A DNA stretch of 64,000 nucleotides from contig CM082586.2 of assembly GCA_040954595.2 (NCBI GenBank), forward strand, positions 9,362,001 through 9,426,000, read 5' to 3'. Below the pieces are notes generated by a model. That model searched no databases, was not told where the DNA came from, and was given only the letters and a program-made list of their open reading frames with translations. This document shows positions 1 to 11,605 of this stretch, in pieces. The position numbers were made by a program, and so were the translations under genes. The DNA comes from Balanoglossus misakiensis. Its lineage: Eukaryota > Hemichordata. Each line of letters starts with the position of its first letter. The first letter of the stretch is position 1.

Positions 1-197
1 ATCTGAGATTTGCATTTTTTCAGAAAATCCAATATGGCCGCCATGTCACGTGACTAATTAAAAATTCAAGAGTTCAATGCACGACTACCCATTGACCTTG
101 ACCACTGTAGCAAGTTTGAGAAGTGTACCTGCAGCGGTGTCTGAGATCTAGAGCGACAAAGAAATGACAGAAGAATAAAGAAAGAAGGAAAGACAGA
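1..197 (+). repeat. Partial unit 0 (3' end only)
   Basis: Only the last A monomers and tail of a unit are present. They include GTCACGTGAC at 45-54, the TGACCTTGACC block, and AATAAAG with a GAAA/GGAAA tail running into the cap at 198. Confidence 0.9.
45..54. promoter_or_regulatory. Representative palindromic E-box GTCACGTGAC
   Basis: This is a perfect 10-bp palindrome with a CACGTG core, the preferred site of USF/TFE-type bHLH-zip factors (the CLEAR motif). A copy lies before the last A monomer of almost every unit, so the array holds more than 30. Some copies have decayed, for example to GTCATGTGAC near 6604. No evidence of use. Confidence 0.4.
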
Positions 198-351
198 TTA
201 AAGCTGCAAGCAGCATTGTCCGGGCCCAAGCTCTATTATCTGATCTAATTATTAGATATGCACATAATTAATGAGTAGAGACATAATGCTGTGTCTTATG
301 CCATGAAATATCAAGGTTATATCTATGTTTTGTGGTGATATAGTGTTAAGT

Positions 352-375
352 AGGTCAAAGGTCACCCAGAGGTCA
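352..375 (+). promoter_or_regulatory. Representative DR1 + DR5 nuclear-receptor half-site cluster
   Basis: The 13 bp at 352-364 are AGGTCA-A-AGGTCA, the textbook DR1 consensus bound by RXR heterodimers and HNF4-type receptors. Five bases (CCCAG) then separate it from another AGGTCA at 370-375, a DR5 arrangement. The same cluster recurs in most type I units. The motif match is direct. Function is not shown, and repetition of one ancestral motif explains the copy number. Confidence 0.45.
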
Positions 376-589
376 ACCACAATTTGGGCAGAAAATTTTG
401 ACCCATAGTGGTCCATGTCCAACAAAAACCAGACCTCTAGCCCTTTTGGTTATCCCGGAATTAGGTATGCACATAAATAATGAGTTAAGCACGTGTCACA
501 GGTGACCCAAAACTTTGGCTTTTCATTATGGCCCCATACCTCCAAACGCCAAGGCTGTATCTGCCGTAGATGTCGAGATATGCAAAAGT

Positions 590-612
590 AGGTCAAAGGT
601 CACCCGAGGTCA
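590..612 (+). promoter_or_regulatory. Representative DR1 + DR4 half-site cluster
   Basis: AGGTCA-A-AGGTCA at 590-602 is followed by CCCG and AGGTCA at 607-612, giving a DR4 spacing (thyroid-hormone-receptor or LXR-like geometry). It is one of several per unit in the B monomers. Confidence 0.45.
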
Positions 613-720
613 CCCAACATTTGGGCAAAATATTTTGACCCCATACTGGTCCATGTATAACAAAAACAAAACCTCTAGGTCTATTGGTTCATCATTAATT
701 AGGTATGCGCATATTTAATG

Positions 721-745
721 AGGTCACCAGAGGTCAAAGGGGTCA
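721..745 (+). promoter_or_regulatory. Representative DR4 + DR3 half-site cluster
   Basis: AGGTCA (721-726), CCAG, AGGTCA (731-736), AAG and GGGTCA (740-745) give DR4 and DR3 spacings in tandem. It recurs at the equivalent point of nearly every unit, after AATGAGGTCA. Regulatory use is inference only. Confidence 0.4.
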
Positions 746-1624
746 TGAAAAGTAGCAAAATTTTTTGATCACATACAAATCCACATACATCAAAAACCAA
801 ACTTATAGCCCTATTGGTTAGCCTGGAATTAGATATGCAGAAAAATGATGCGTCAAAAGTAGGTCAAAGGTCATTGCCAAAATTACCAAAATATTTATAG
901 CTTATTCTTGTCATATGATGTTTCATATCCGTAAAAAGAATTTCTGTGCTATCAATTTTTAGGCTAGAAAGGGAATTTTTACTTTTTAATCGTTTTTCAC
1001 AAAATCCAATATGGCCGCCATAATCTTTGACCAATCACATTCCTCTTCGCAAACTTGATAGACATCTGTTTAATGACCACACACATCAAATCTTGTGACT
1101 CAGTTATCGCCGGTTCTTGAGAAGAAGATTTTTGAAATTTTACTAGGTTTTTTTTTAAATCCAATATGGCCGCCATAATCTTTGACCAATCACAATGATC
1201 TTCGCAAACTTGATAGACCTCAGCTTGGTGACCACATACCCCAAACCGCGTGACTCGGTTATTGCCGGTTGTGGAGAAGAAGATTTTTGAAATTTTGACC
1301 AGATTTCAGAAAAACAACTGTAGCAAAAAAACTGCAACATTGACAGCAAAATATCCAATTACAAAAATGATGGGCAGAAGGTAGACTACCTGCACACCAA
1401 ATTTGAAGTCGATCTGACTTGTAGTTTCTGAGATCTGAGATTTGCATTTTTTCAGAAAATCCAATATGGCCGCCATGTCACGTGACTAATTAAAAATTCA
1501 AGAGTTCAATGCACGACTACCCATTGACCTTGACCATTGTAGCAAGTTTGAGAAGTGTACCTGCAGCGGTGTCTGAGATCTAGAGCGACAAAGAAATGAC
1601 AGAAGAATAAAGAAAGAAAGACAG

Positions 1625-1733
1625 AAAAACCCCAACGAAACCAATAGGGCCCAAGCGCTGGTATGCGCTTGGGCCCTAAAAAACCCCAACGAAACCAATA
1701 GGGCCCAAGCGCTGGTATGCGCTTGGGCCCTAA
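1625..1733. repeat. Hairpin cluster 1 (2 modules)
   Basis: Two modules AAAACCCCAACGAAACCAAT + AGGGCCCAAGCGC / loop TGGTAT / GCGCTTGGGCCCT. Each forms a 13-bp perfect stem with a 6-nt loop. The cluster sits between the GAAA tail of unit 1 and the cap of unit 2. Confidence 0.92.
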
Positions 1734-3147
1734 TTAAAGCTGCAAGCAGCATTGTCCGGGCCCAAGCTCTATTATCTGATCTGATTATTAGATATGCACA
1801 TAATTAATGAGTAGGAACATAATGCTGTGTTTTATCCCATGAAATATCAAGGTTATATCTATGTTTGGTGTTGATATAGTGTTAAGTAGGTCAAAGGTCA
1901 CCCAGAGGTCACCCACAATTTGGGCAGAAAATTTTGACCCATAGTGGTCCATGTCCAACAAAATCCAGATCTCTAGCCCTTTTGGTTAGCCCGAAATTAG
2001 GTATGCACATAAATAATGAGTTAAGCAGGTGTCACAGGTGACCCAAAACTTTGGCTTTTCATTATGGCCCCATACCTCCAAACGCCAAGGCTGTATCTGC
2101 TGTGGATGTCGAGATATGCAAAAGTAGGTCAAAGGTCATCCGAGGTCACCCAACATTTGGGCAAAAAAATTTGACCCAATACTGGTTCATGTCCAACAGA
2201 AACCAAACATCTAGGTCTATTGGTTCATCTGTAATTAGGTATGCGCATATTTAATGAGGTCAGCAGAGGTCAAAGGGGTCATGATAAGTAGCGAAATTTT
2301 TTGATCACATACAAATCCACATACATCAAAAACCAAAATCATAGCCCTATAGGTTAGCCTGGAATTAGATATGCAGAAAAAAATGATGTGTCAAAAGTAG
2401 GTCAAAGGTCATTGCCAAAATTACCAAAATATTTGGGGTAGGTCCTGGCAGGGATGATACCAATGTGCACAAAAATCAGAACTCTGGTACATTTAGAACA
2501 CGCAGTATGAGCTATATATGCATATATGCAGGTTCTTAAAAAAGTAGGTCAAAGGTCATGTGAAAATTTCCAAAATATTTGCAACATATTCTAGTCATAT
2601 CAAGACTCATATCCATAAAAAGAATGTGTATGCTATCTATTTTTAGACTAGAAATATGATTTCTTAATTTTCGCTGGTTTTTACAAAATCCAATATGGCC
2701 GCCATAATCTTCGACCAATCACAACGCTCTTCGCAAACTTGATAGACATCAGTTAGGTGATGTCATACCCTAAATCCCATGACTCGGTTATTGCCGGTTC
2801 TGGAGAAGAAGATTTTTGAAGATTTTACTGTACTTTTTCGAAAATCCAATATGGCGGCCAAAGTCACGTGACCGCTCAGGATTTTATTGTCAAACTTTGA
2901 AGGGCAGAGGACATGTGTACCATACACCAAATTTGAACTTGATTGGCCCTGTGGTTTTTGAGAAGAAGCCATTTAAAGATTTTCAGAAAATCCAATATGG
3001 CCGCCAGGTCACGTGACTAATTAAATATTCACAAGCCACTGCACATCTACTCATTGACCTTGACCACTGTAGCAAGTTTGAGAAGTGTACCTGTAGCCAT
3101 TTCAGAGATCTAGGAGAGCAAAGATTGACATAAGAATAAAGAAAGAA
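1734..3147 (+). repeat. Array unit 2, type I cap
   Basis: Around 2437-2545 it contains a B-derived segment not seen elsewhere in the window, with a TATATATGCATATATGCA stretch. One A monomer is a rare variant reading ATATGGCGGCC followed by an extra GTCACGTGAC at 2863-2872. Unit 17 has the same variant. Confidence 0.9.
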
Positions 3148-3479
3148 TTAAAGCTGCAAGCAGCATTGTCGGGCCCAAGCGCTGATCCGGTATTATATAT
3201 GCACAGTATGAATGAGAAGAAACAGAATGCTCTATCGGGTGTTTTATCTCATGACGTAACAAGGACGTATGTATTTTTCCTACTGAAATAGAGTAAAGTA
3301 GGTCAAAGGTCACCTGAGGTCACCCAACATTTGGGCAAAATTTTTTGACCCATACTGTTCCATGTCCAACAAAAACCAAAACTCTAGTTCTATTGGTTCG
3401 CCTTTAATTAGGTACGTGCATATTTAATGAGGTCAGCAGGTGTCACAGGTGACTTAAAAATGTGGCTTTACATTGCTAT

Positions 3480-3880
3480 TTGACATGTAAATTATGGTCT
3501 GAACGGAATAGTAAATTAAAAAAAAACGCAGAAACACTATTACACCAATTCACTGCGTATAAGAATTAAATGGGTGTGTGAACATATTACTTATTCATTT
3601 GTATAGTAGACCATTTACAGGAAGCACACATTGTGTATTTCTTTATTGCAATGATTTACAAGTAATCTTATGATTTTTTTCTGTATTTGTTTCTGATACA
3701 AAACCTGCCGTTAGTTGTATCATTACCGTTTGGCAGAAGCCTTTTACTGTAATCACATCTTTACTAAATTGTACATTATAGGTCACTGACCACTCAAAAC
3801 AATGTCTGTGTCTGATTTCCTTTGTTCCATGTACTCTGTATATAGAATCTCATTTGGAAGATGCTCTGGATACCATGGTA
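3480..3880. other. Unassigned non-repeat segment inside the array
   Basis: After GTGGCTTTACATT the array pattern stops for about 400 bp. The sequence is AT-rich with an A9 run near 3520, and shows no long open frame, tRNA-like structure or terminal repeat that I can recognise. No target duplication is evident at its edges. It may be an old insertion or ancestral flanking DNA caught by rearrangement. Confidence 0.5.
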
Positions 3881-5131
3881 TGGAAAAGTGAAATATATTT
3901 GTTCCATACTAGTCCTATTTAGTTAATCCCAAATTTGCCATGCATACAAATTACGAGGTAAAGGATACCTAGAGATGGTGAAATCAGTGTGGGATTATCG
4001 GATGGTCAAACAAAATTTGTCAGAATTGTTTGATCCAAGAATGGTCCATGCACATGTCCCACATACACCAGACTTATAACCTTTTGCTTTGCCTGGAATA
4101 AGGTGTGTGTATAAAGTGTAGGTCTTCATCACATGTTCCGTCACTCAAAATGACAAGTCTGTATCTGTTCTGGATGCTGAGATGGGAATATGGGTGATAG
4201 GTCACTCCAAATTTCTACCCATTCTTGTGCATGTCCACAAAAAGGACTTCTAGACCTATCAATTGGCCTAAAATAAGATGTGTACAAAGTGCAAGACTCC
4301 ATCAGGTCTTCCAACCCTCCAAATGCCAAGAATATATCTCCTCTAGATGCCTAGATGTGGTAAAATAGGTCAAAGGTCACCAAGAGGTCACCCAGATTTC
4401 CTCAAAAAATGTTTGATACCAAACTTCCATGTGCCATGCCCCAGAAAAATCAGTCTTTTAGCTCTATTTGTAAGCCTAGAATTACCTATGTGCACAGTTA
4501 ATGAGTTAATTAAACACCATTACCACCACTCTAAATGCCAAAGCTTTATCTACATGTACTGTAGATGCCGAGATATGTGGGACAGTTGGTCAAGGGTAAC
4601 TCAGAGGTCACCAAGATTTCGTCAAAAATGTTTGAGCTCATGCTGGCCCGAGTCCAACAAAAATCAAACATCTAGCTTAATTTGGTTGTCTGGAATTATA
4701 TATGCACATAATTAATGATCAAATGTGTATGACTCAGTCATGTGTTCCATCCCTCAAAATGCCAAGGCGGTATCTGCTCTGGACGCCGAGATATGGGAAA
4801 GTAGGTCACCTGAGGTTACTGAAATTTGGGTAAATTTTATTGACCCCAAACAGGTTCATGTCCAACAAAAAAACAGACCTGTAGCCCAATTGGCTTGCCT
4901 GGAATTAGGTATGCACATGATAAATAAGTTAAGCAGGTGTTACAGGTCCAAACCCTCCAAACACCAAACACTGTATCTGCTCTGGATGCCGAGATAGCGA
5001 AATTTAGGTCAAAGATCACCCGAGGTCACTCGAAATATGGGCAAAAAAATTTGACCCCATACTGGTCCATGTCCAATAACAAGCAAAACTCTAGCTCTAT
5101 TGGTTCGCCTGTAATTAGGTATGTGCATATT
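3881..5131 (+). repeat. Diverged ancestral B monomers
   Basis: At least five degenerate B monomers are recognisable by AAATGCCAAG-like, TCTGCTCTGGATGC-like and GGTCCATG-like blocks near 4141, 4320, 4530, 4752 and 4945, at about 180-260 bp spacing. They differ from one another far more than ordinary B monomers do. Confidence 0.7.
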
Positions 5132-5844
5132 GAATGAGGTCAGCAGGTGTCACAGGTGACCCAAAAATTTGGCTTTACATTTTGGTCCCATCCTGCCAAA
5201 TGCCAAGGCTGTATCTGCTCTGGATGCTGAGATATGCGAAAGTGGGTCAAAGGTCACCTGAGATCACCAAACATTTGGGCAAAATTTTTTGACCCATACT
5301 GGTCCATGTCAAACAAAAACTAAAACTCTAGCTCTATTGGTTCGCCTGTAATTAGGTATGTGCATATTTAATGAGGTCAGCAGGTGTCACAGGTGACCCA
5401 AAAATGTGGCTGTACATTTTTGCCCCATCCTGCCAAATGCCAAGGCTGTATCTGCTCTGGATGCTGAGATATGCGAAAGTGGGTCTAAGGTCACCTGAGG
5501 TCACCAAACATTTGGGCAAAATTTTTTGACCCATACTGGTCCATGTCAAACAAAAACTAAAACTCTAGCTCTATTGGTTCGCCTGTAATTAGGTATGTGC
5601 ATATTTAATGAGGTCAGCAGGTGTCACAGGTGACCCAAAAATGTGGCTGTACATTTTGGCCCCATCCTGCCAAATGCCAAGGCTGTATCTGCTCTGGATG
5701 CTGAGATATGCGAAAGTAGGTCAAAGGTGACCAGAGGTCACCCAACATTTGGGCAAAAAATTTTGTTCCCATAGTGGTCCATGTCCAACAAAAACCAAAT
5801 CTCTAGCTCTATTGGTTCGCCTGTAATTAGCTATGTGCATAATT
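5132..5844 (+). repeat. Three near-identical B monomers in direct tandem (237-238 bp period)
   Basis: AATGAGGTCAGCAG recurs at 5132, 5370, 5607 and 5845, defining the full B monomer length. Only a few substitutions separate the first three copies, so they arose by recent local duplication next to diverged copies. Confidence 0.88.
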
Positions 5845-6763
5845 AATGAGGTCAGCAGAGGTCAAAGGGGTCATGAAAAGTAGCAAAATATTTTGATCAC
5901 ACACTAATCCACATGCATCAAAAACCAAACGTCTAGCCCTATAGGTTAGCCTGGAAATAGATATGCAGAAATAATAACGTGTGAAAAGTAGGTCAAAGGT
6001 CATGTGAAAAATCGCCAAAAAATTGTAACATAATTTAGTCACATGACGATTGATATCCATAAAAAGAGTTTGTATGCTATCAATTTTTACACTAGGAAAA
6101 GGAATTTCAATTTTTCACTGCTTTTTACATAATCCAATATGGCCGCCATAATCTTCGACCAATCACAATGCTCTTTGCAAACTTGATAGACATCAGTGAA
6201 GTGACCAAACTCCCCGAATCTTGCGACTCAGTTATCGCCCGTTCTGGAGAAGAAGATTTTTTGAGTTTTACTATGGTTTTTCGAAAATCCAATATGGCCG
6301 CCATAATCTTCGACCAATCACAATGATCTTCGCAAACTTGATAGACATCAGTTAGGTGACCACATACACCAAACCCCGTGTCTCGGTTATCACCGGTTCT
6401 GGAGAAGAAGATTTTTGAAATTTTGACCAGATTTAAGAAAAAAAATTGTGGCAAAAAAACTGCAACATTGACAGCATAATTTCCAATTACAAAAATGATG
6501 GGCAGAAGGTAGTCTACCTGCACGCCAAATTTGAAGTCGATCTGACTTGTAGTTTCTGAGATCTGAGATTTGCATTTTTTCAGAAAATCCAAGATGGCCG
6601 CCAGGTCATGTGACTAATTAAAAATTCAAGGGTTCAATGCACGACTACTCATTGACCTTGACCACTGTAGCAAGTTTCAGAAGTGTACCTGCAGTGGTCT
6701 CTGAGATCTAGAGCGACAAAGAATTGACACAAGAATAAAGAAAGAAAGAAGAAAGAAAGACAG

Positions 6764-6871
6764 AAAAACCCCAACGAAACCAATAGGGCCCAAGCGCTTG
6801 CTTGCGCTTGGGCCCTAAAAATTCCAACGAAACCAATACGGGCCCAAGCCTGGCTTGGCTTGGGCCCGTAA
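6764..6871. repeat. Hairpin cluster 2 (2 modules, one with covarying arms)
   Basis: The first module has the standard arms with loop TTGCTT. The second, 6838-6869, has arms ACGGGCCCAAGCC and GGCTTGGGCCCGT with loop TGGCTT. Both arms differ from the standard but still pair perfectly. Confidence 0.92.
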
Positions 6872-8511
6872 TTAAAGCTGCAAGCAGCATTGTCCGGGCC
6901 CAAGCTCTATTATCTGATCTGATTATTAGATATGCACATAATTAATGAGAAGAAACATAATGCTGTGTTTTATCCCACGAAATATCAAGGTTATATCTAT
7001 GTTTGGTGTTGATATAATGTTAAGTAGGTCAAAGGTCACCAAGAGGTCACCCACAATTTGGGCAGAAAATTTTGACCCATAGTGGTCCATGTCCAACAAA
7101 AACCAGACCTCTAGCCCTCTTGGTTAGCCTGGAATTAGGTATGCACATAATTAATGAGTTAAGCAGGTGTCACAGGTGACCCAAAACTTTGGCTTTTCAT
7201 TATGGCCCCATACCTCCAAACGCCAAGGCTGTATCTGCTGTGGATGTCGAGATATGCAAAAGTAGGTCAAAGGTCACCCGAGGTCACCCAACATTTGGGC
7301 AAAATATTTTGACCCCATACTGGTCCATGTATAACAAAAACAAAACCTCTAGGTCTATTGGTTCATTTGTAATTAGGTATGTGCATATTTAATGAGGTCA
7401 GCAAAGGTCAAAGGGGTCATGAAAAGTAGCAAAAATTTTTGATCACATACAAATCCACATACATCAAAAACCAAACTTATAGCCCTATTGGGTAGCCTGG
7501 AATTAGATATGCAGAAAAATGATGCGTCAAAAGTAGGTCAAAGGTCATTGCCAAAATTACCAAAATATTTATAGCTTATTCTTGGCATATGATGATTCAT
7601 ATCCATAAAAAGAATGTCTGTGCTATCAATTTTTAGGCTAGAAAGGGAATTTTTACTTTTTAATCGTTTTTCACAAAATCCAATATGGCCGCCATAATCT
7701 TCGACCAATCACATTCCTCTTCGCAAACTTGATAGACATCTGTTCAATGACCACACACACCAAATCTTGTGACTCGGTTATCGCCGGTTCTTTAGAAGAA
7801 GATTTTTGAAATTTTACTATGGTTTTTCGAAAATCCAATATGGCCGCCATAATCTTCGACCAATCACAATGATCTTCGCAAACTTGATAGACCTCAGTTT
7901 GGTGACCACATACCCCAAACCGCGTGACTCGGTTATCTCCGGTTCTGGAGAAGAAGATTTTTGAAATTTTGACCAGATTTCAGAAAAACAAATGTAGCAA
8001 AAAAACTGCAACATTTACAGCAAAATATCCAATTACAAAAATGATGGGCAGAAGGTACACTACCAGCACACCAAATCTGAAGTCGATCTGACTTGTAGTT
8101 TCTGAGATCTGAGATTTGCATTTTTTCAGAAAATCCAATATGGCCGCCATGTCACGTGACTAATTAAAAATTCAAGAGTTCAATGCACGACTACTCATTG
8201 ACCTTGACCATTGTAGCAAGTTTGAGAAGTGTACCTGCAGAGGTGTCTGAGATCTAGAGCGACAAAGAAATGACACAAGAAAAAAGAAAGAAAGACAGAA
8301 AAACCCCAACGAAACCAATAGGGCCCAAGCGCTGGCTTGCGCTTGGGCCCTAAAAAACCCCAACAAAACCAATAGGGCCCAAGCGCTGGTATGCGCTTGG
8401 GCCCTAAAAATACCAACGAAACCAATAGGGCCCAAGCCTGGCTTGGCTTGGGCCCTAAAAACCCCAACGAAACCAATAGGGCCCAAGCGCTGCTATGCGC
8501 TTGGGCCCTAA
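6872..8511 (+). repeat. Array unit 4, type I cap
   Basis: Standard B and A monomer content. Its extra length (1.64 kb) is accounted for by four hairpin modules at its end. Confidence 0.9.
8299..8511. repeat. Hairpin cluster 3 (4 modules)
   Basis: Loops in order are TGGCTT, TGGTAT, TGGCTT and TGCTAT. The third module (8427-8456) has shortened arms AGGGCCCAAGCC / GGCTTGGGCCCT, again fully paired. Confidence 0.92.
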
Positions 8512-9945
8512 TTAAAGCTGCGAGCAGCATTGTCGGGCCCAAGCGCTGATCTTGAATTATATATGCACAGTATGAATGAGAAGAAACAGAATTTTCCATC
8601 GGATGTATTATCTCATGACATAACAAGGATGTGTGTATTTTTGCTGCTGAAATAGGGTGAAGTAGGTCAAAGGTCACCTAAGGTCACCCAACATTTGGGC
8701 AATTTTTTTTTACCCATACTGGTCCATGTCCAACAAAAACCAAAACTCTAGCTCTTTTGGTTCGGATGTAATCAGGTATGTGCATATTTAATGAGGTCAG
8801 CAGGTGTCACAGGTGACCCAAAAATGTGGCTTTACATTCTGGTCCCATCCTACAAAATGCCATGGCTGTATCTGCTCTAGATGCTGAGATATGCGAAAGT
8901 AGGTCAAAGGTCACCAGAGGTCACCCAACATTTGGGCAAAAAATTTTGATCCCATACTGGTCCATGTCCAACAAAAACCAAACCTCTAGCTCTATTGGTT
9001 CGCCTGTAATTAGCTATGTACATAATTAATGAGGTCAGCAGAGGTCAAAGGGGTCATGAAAAGTAGCAAAATATTTTGATCACACACTAATCCACATGCA
9101 TCAAAAACCAAAAGTCTAGCCCTATAGGTTAGCCTGGAATTAGATATGCAGAAATAATAACGCATGATAAGTAGGTCAAAGGTCATGTGAAAAATCGCCA
9201 AAAATTTGTAACATATTTTAGTCATATGATGATTGATATCCATGAAAAGAATTTGTATGCTGTCAATTTTTAGACTAGGAAAAGGAATTCCAATTTTTCA
9301 CTGCTTTTTACAAAATCCAATATGGCCGCCATAATCTTCAACCAATCACAATGCTCTTTGCAAACTTGATAGACATCAGTGTTGTGACCATACTCCCCGA
9401 ATCTTGCGACTCAGTTATCGCCCGTTCTGGAGAAGAAGATTTTTGCAGTTTTACTATGGTTTTTCGAAAATCCAATATGGCCGCCATAATCTTCGACCAA
9501 TCACAATGCTTCTTATCAAACTTGATAGACATCAGTTAGGTGACCACATACCCCAAACCGCGTCACTCGGTTATCACCGGTTCTGGAGAAGAAGATTTTT
9601 GAAATTTAAGCCAGATTTCAGAAAAAAAATTGTAGCAAAAAAACTGCAACATTTACAGCAAAATATCTAATTACAAAAATGATGGGTAGAAGGTAGACTA
9701 CCTGCACACCAAATTTGAAGTCGATCTGACTTGTAGTTTCTGAGATCTGAGATTTGCATTTTTTCAGAAAATCCAATATGGCCGCCATGTCACGTGACTA
9801 ATTAAAAATTCAAGAGTTCAATGCACGACTACCCATTGACCTTGACCACTGTAGCAAGTTTGAGAAGTGTACCTGCAGCGGTGTCTGAGATCTAGAGCGA
9901 CAAAGAAATGACACAAGAATAAAGAAAGAAAGAAAGAAAGACAGA
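8512..9945 (+). repeat. Array unit 5, type II cap
   Basis: Typical 1.43-kb type II unit with tail (AAAG)n-ACAGA and no hairpin module. Confidence 0.9.
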
Positions 9946-11605
9946 TTAAAGCTGCAAGCAGCATTGTCCGGGCCCAAGCTCTATTATCTGATCTGATATT
10001 AGATATGCACATAATTAATGAGTAGAAACATAATGCTGTTTCATCCCATGAAATATCAAGGTTATATCTATGTTTGGTGCTGTTAAAGTAGGTCAAAGGT
10101 CACCCAGAGGTCACCCAACATTTGGGCAGAAAATTTTGACCCATAGTGGTCCATGTCCAACAAAAACCAGACCTCTAGCCCTTTTGGTTAGCCTGGAATT
10201 AGGTATGCACATAAATAATGCGTAAAGCAGGTGTCACAGGTGACCCAAAACTTTGGCTTTTCATTATGGCCCCATACCTCCAAATGCCAAGGCTGTACCT
10301 GCTTTGGATGCCGAGATATGCAAAAGTACGTCAAAGGTCATCTGAGGTCATCCAAAATTTGGGCAGAAAATTTTGACCCATAGTGGTCCATGTCCAACAA
10401 AAACCAGACCTCTAGCCCTTTTGGTTAGCCCGGAATTAGGTATGCACATAAATAATGAGTTAAGCAGGTGTCACAGGTGACCCAAAACTTTGGCTTTTCA
10501 TTATGGCCCTATACCTCCAAACGCCAAGGCTGTATCTGCTGTGGATGTCAAGATATGCCAAAGTAGGTCAAAGGTCACCCGAGGTCACCCAACATTTGGG
10601 CAAAAAATTGTGACCCCCATACTGGTCCATGTATAACAAAAACAAAACCTCTAGGTCTATTGGTTCATCATTAATTAGGTATGCGCATATTTAATGAGGT
10701 CACCAGAGGTCAAAGGGGTCATGAAAAGTAGCGAAATTTTTGGATCACATACAAATCCACATACATCAAAAACTAAACTTATAGCCCTTTTGGTTAGCCT
10801 GGAATTAGATATGCAGAAAAATCATGCGTCAAAAGTAGGTCAAAGGTCATTGCCAAAATTACCAAAATAATTATAGCTTATTCTTGGCATATGATGATTC
10901 ATATCCATAAAAAGAATTTCTGTGCTATCAATTTTTAGGCTAGAAAGGGAATTTTTACTTTTTAATCGTTTTTCACAAAATCCAATATGGCCGCCATAAT
11001 CTTCGACCAATCACATTCCTCTTCGCAAACTTGATAGACATCTGTTTAATGACCACACACACCAAATCTTGTGACTCAGTTATCGCCGGTTCTTGAGAAG
11101 AAGATTTTTGAAATTTTACTAGGGTTTTTTTAAATCCAATATGGCCGCCATAATCTTCGACCAATCACAATAATCTTCGCAAACTTGATAGACCTCAGCT
11201 TGGTGACCACATACCCCAAACCGCGTGACTCGGTTATCGCCGGTTCTGGAGAAGAAGATTTTTGAAATTTTGACCAGATTTCAGAAAATCAACTGTAGCA
11301 AAAAAACTGCAACATTGACAGCAAAATATCCAATTACAAAAATGATGGGCAGAAGGTACACTACCAGCACACCAAATCTGAAGTAAATCTGACTTGTAGT
11401 TTCTGAGATCTGAGATTTGCATTTTGTCAGAAAATCCAATATGGCCACCATGTCACGTGACTAATTAAAAATTCAAGAGTTCAATGCACGACTACCCATT
11501 GACCTTGACCACTGTAGCAAGTTTGAGAAGTGTACCTGCAGCGGTGTCTGAGATCTAGAGCGACAAAGAAATGACAGAAGAATAAAGAAAGAAAGAAAGA
11601 CAGAA
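9946..11605 (+). repeat. Array unit 6, type I cap with an extra B monomer
   Basis: At 1.66 kb it exceeds the norm by about one B monomer. Two successive copies around 10100-10560 share the CAGAAAATTTTGACCCATAG block. Confidence 0.88.

Larger units (their letters stand above)
198..1733 (+). repeat. Array unit 1, type I cap
   Basis: The cap hairpin GCTGCAAGCAGC is at 203-214. Three full or partial B monomers follow from about 350, then A monomers from about 1004. Two hairpin modules end the unit. Confidence 0.9.
3148..6871 (+). repeat. Array unit 3, type II cap, enlarged mosaic unit (3.7 kb)
   Basis: It starts with a normal type II cap and one B monomer. It then passes into unrelated sequence (about 3480-3880), diverged B monomers (about 3881-5131) and three near-identical B monomers (5132-5844), and resumes the standard path to A monomers, tail and two hairpin modules. 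This is the only place where the array keeps unhomogenised copies. Confidence 0.85.

Noticed and set aside
9338-9532. Recurrent minus-strand open frames of about 60-77 codons in every unit
   Set aside because: They arise from A and B monomers whose lengths and lack of stops permit them. They break with ordinary monomer drift, have no recognisable domain and no splice or start context, and recur only because the DNA is homogenised.
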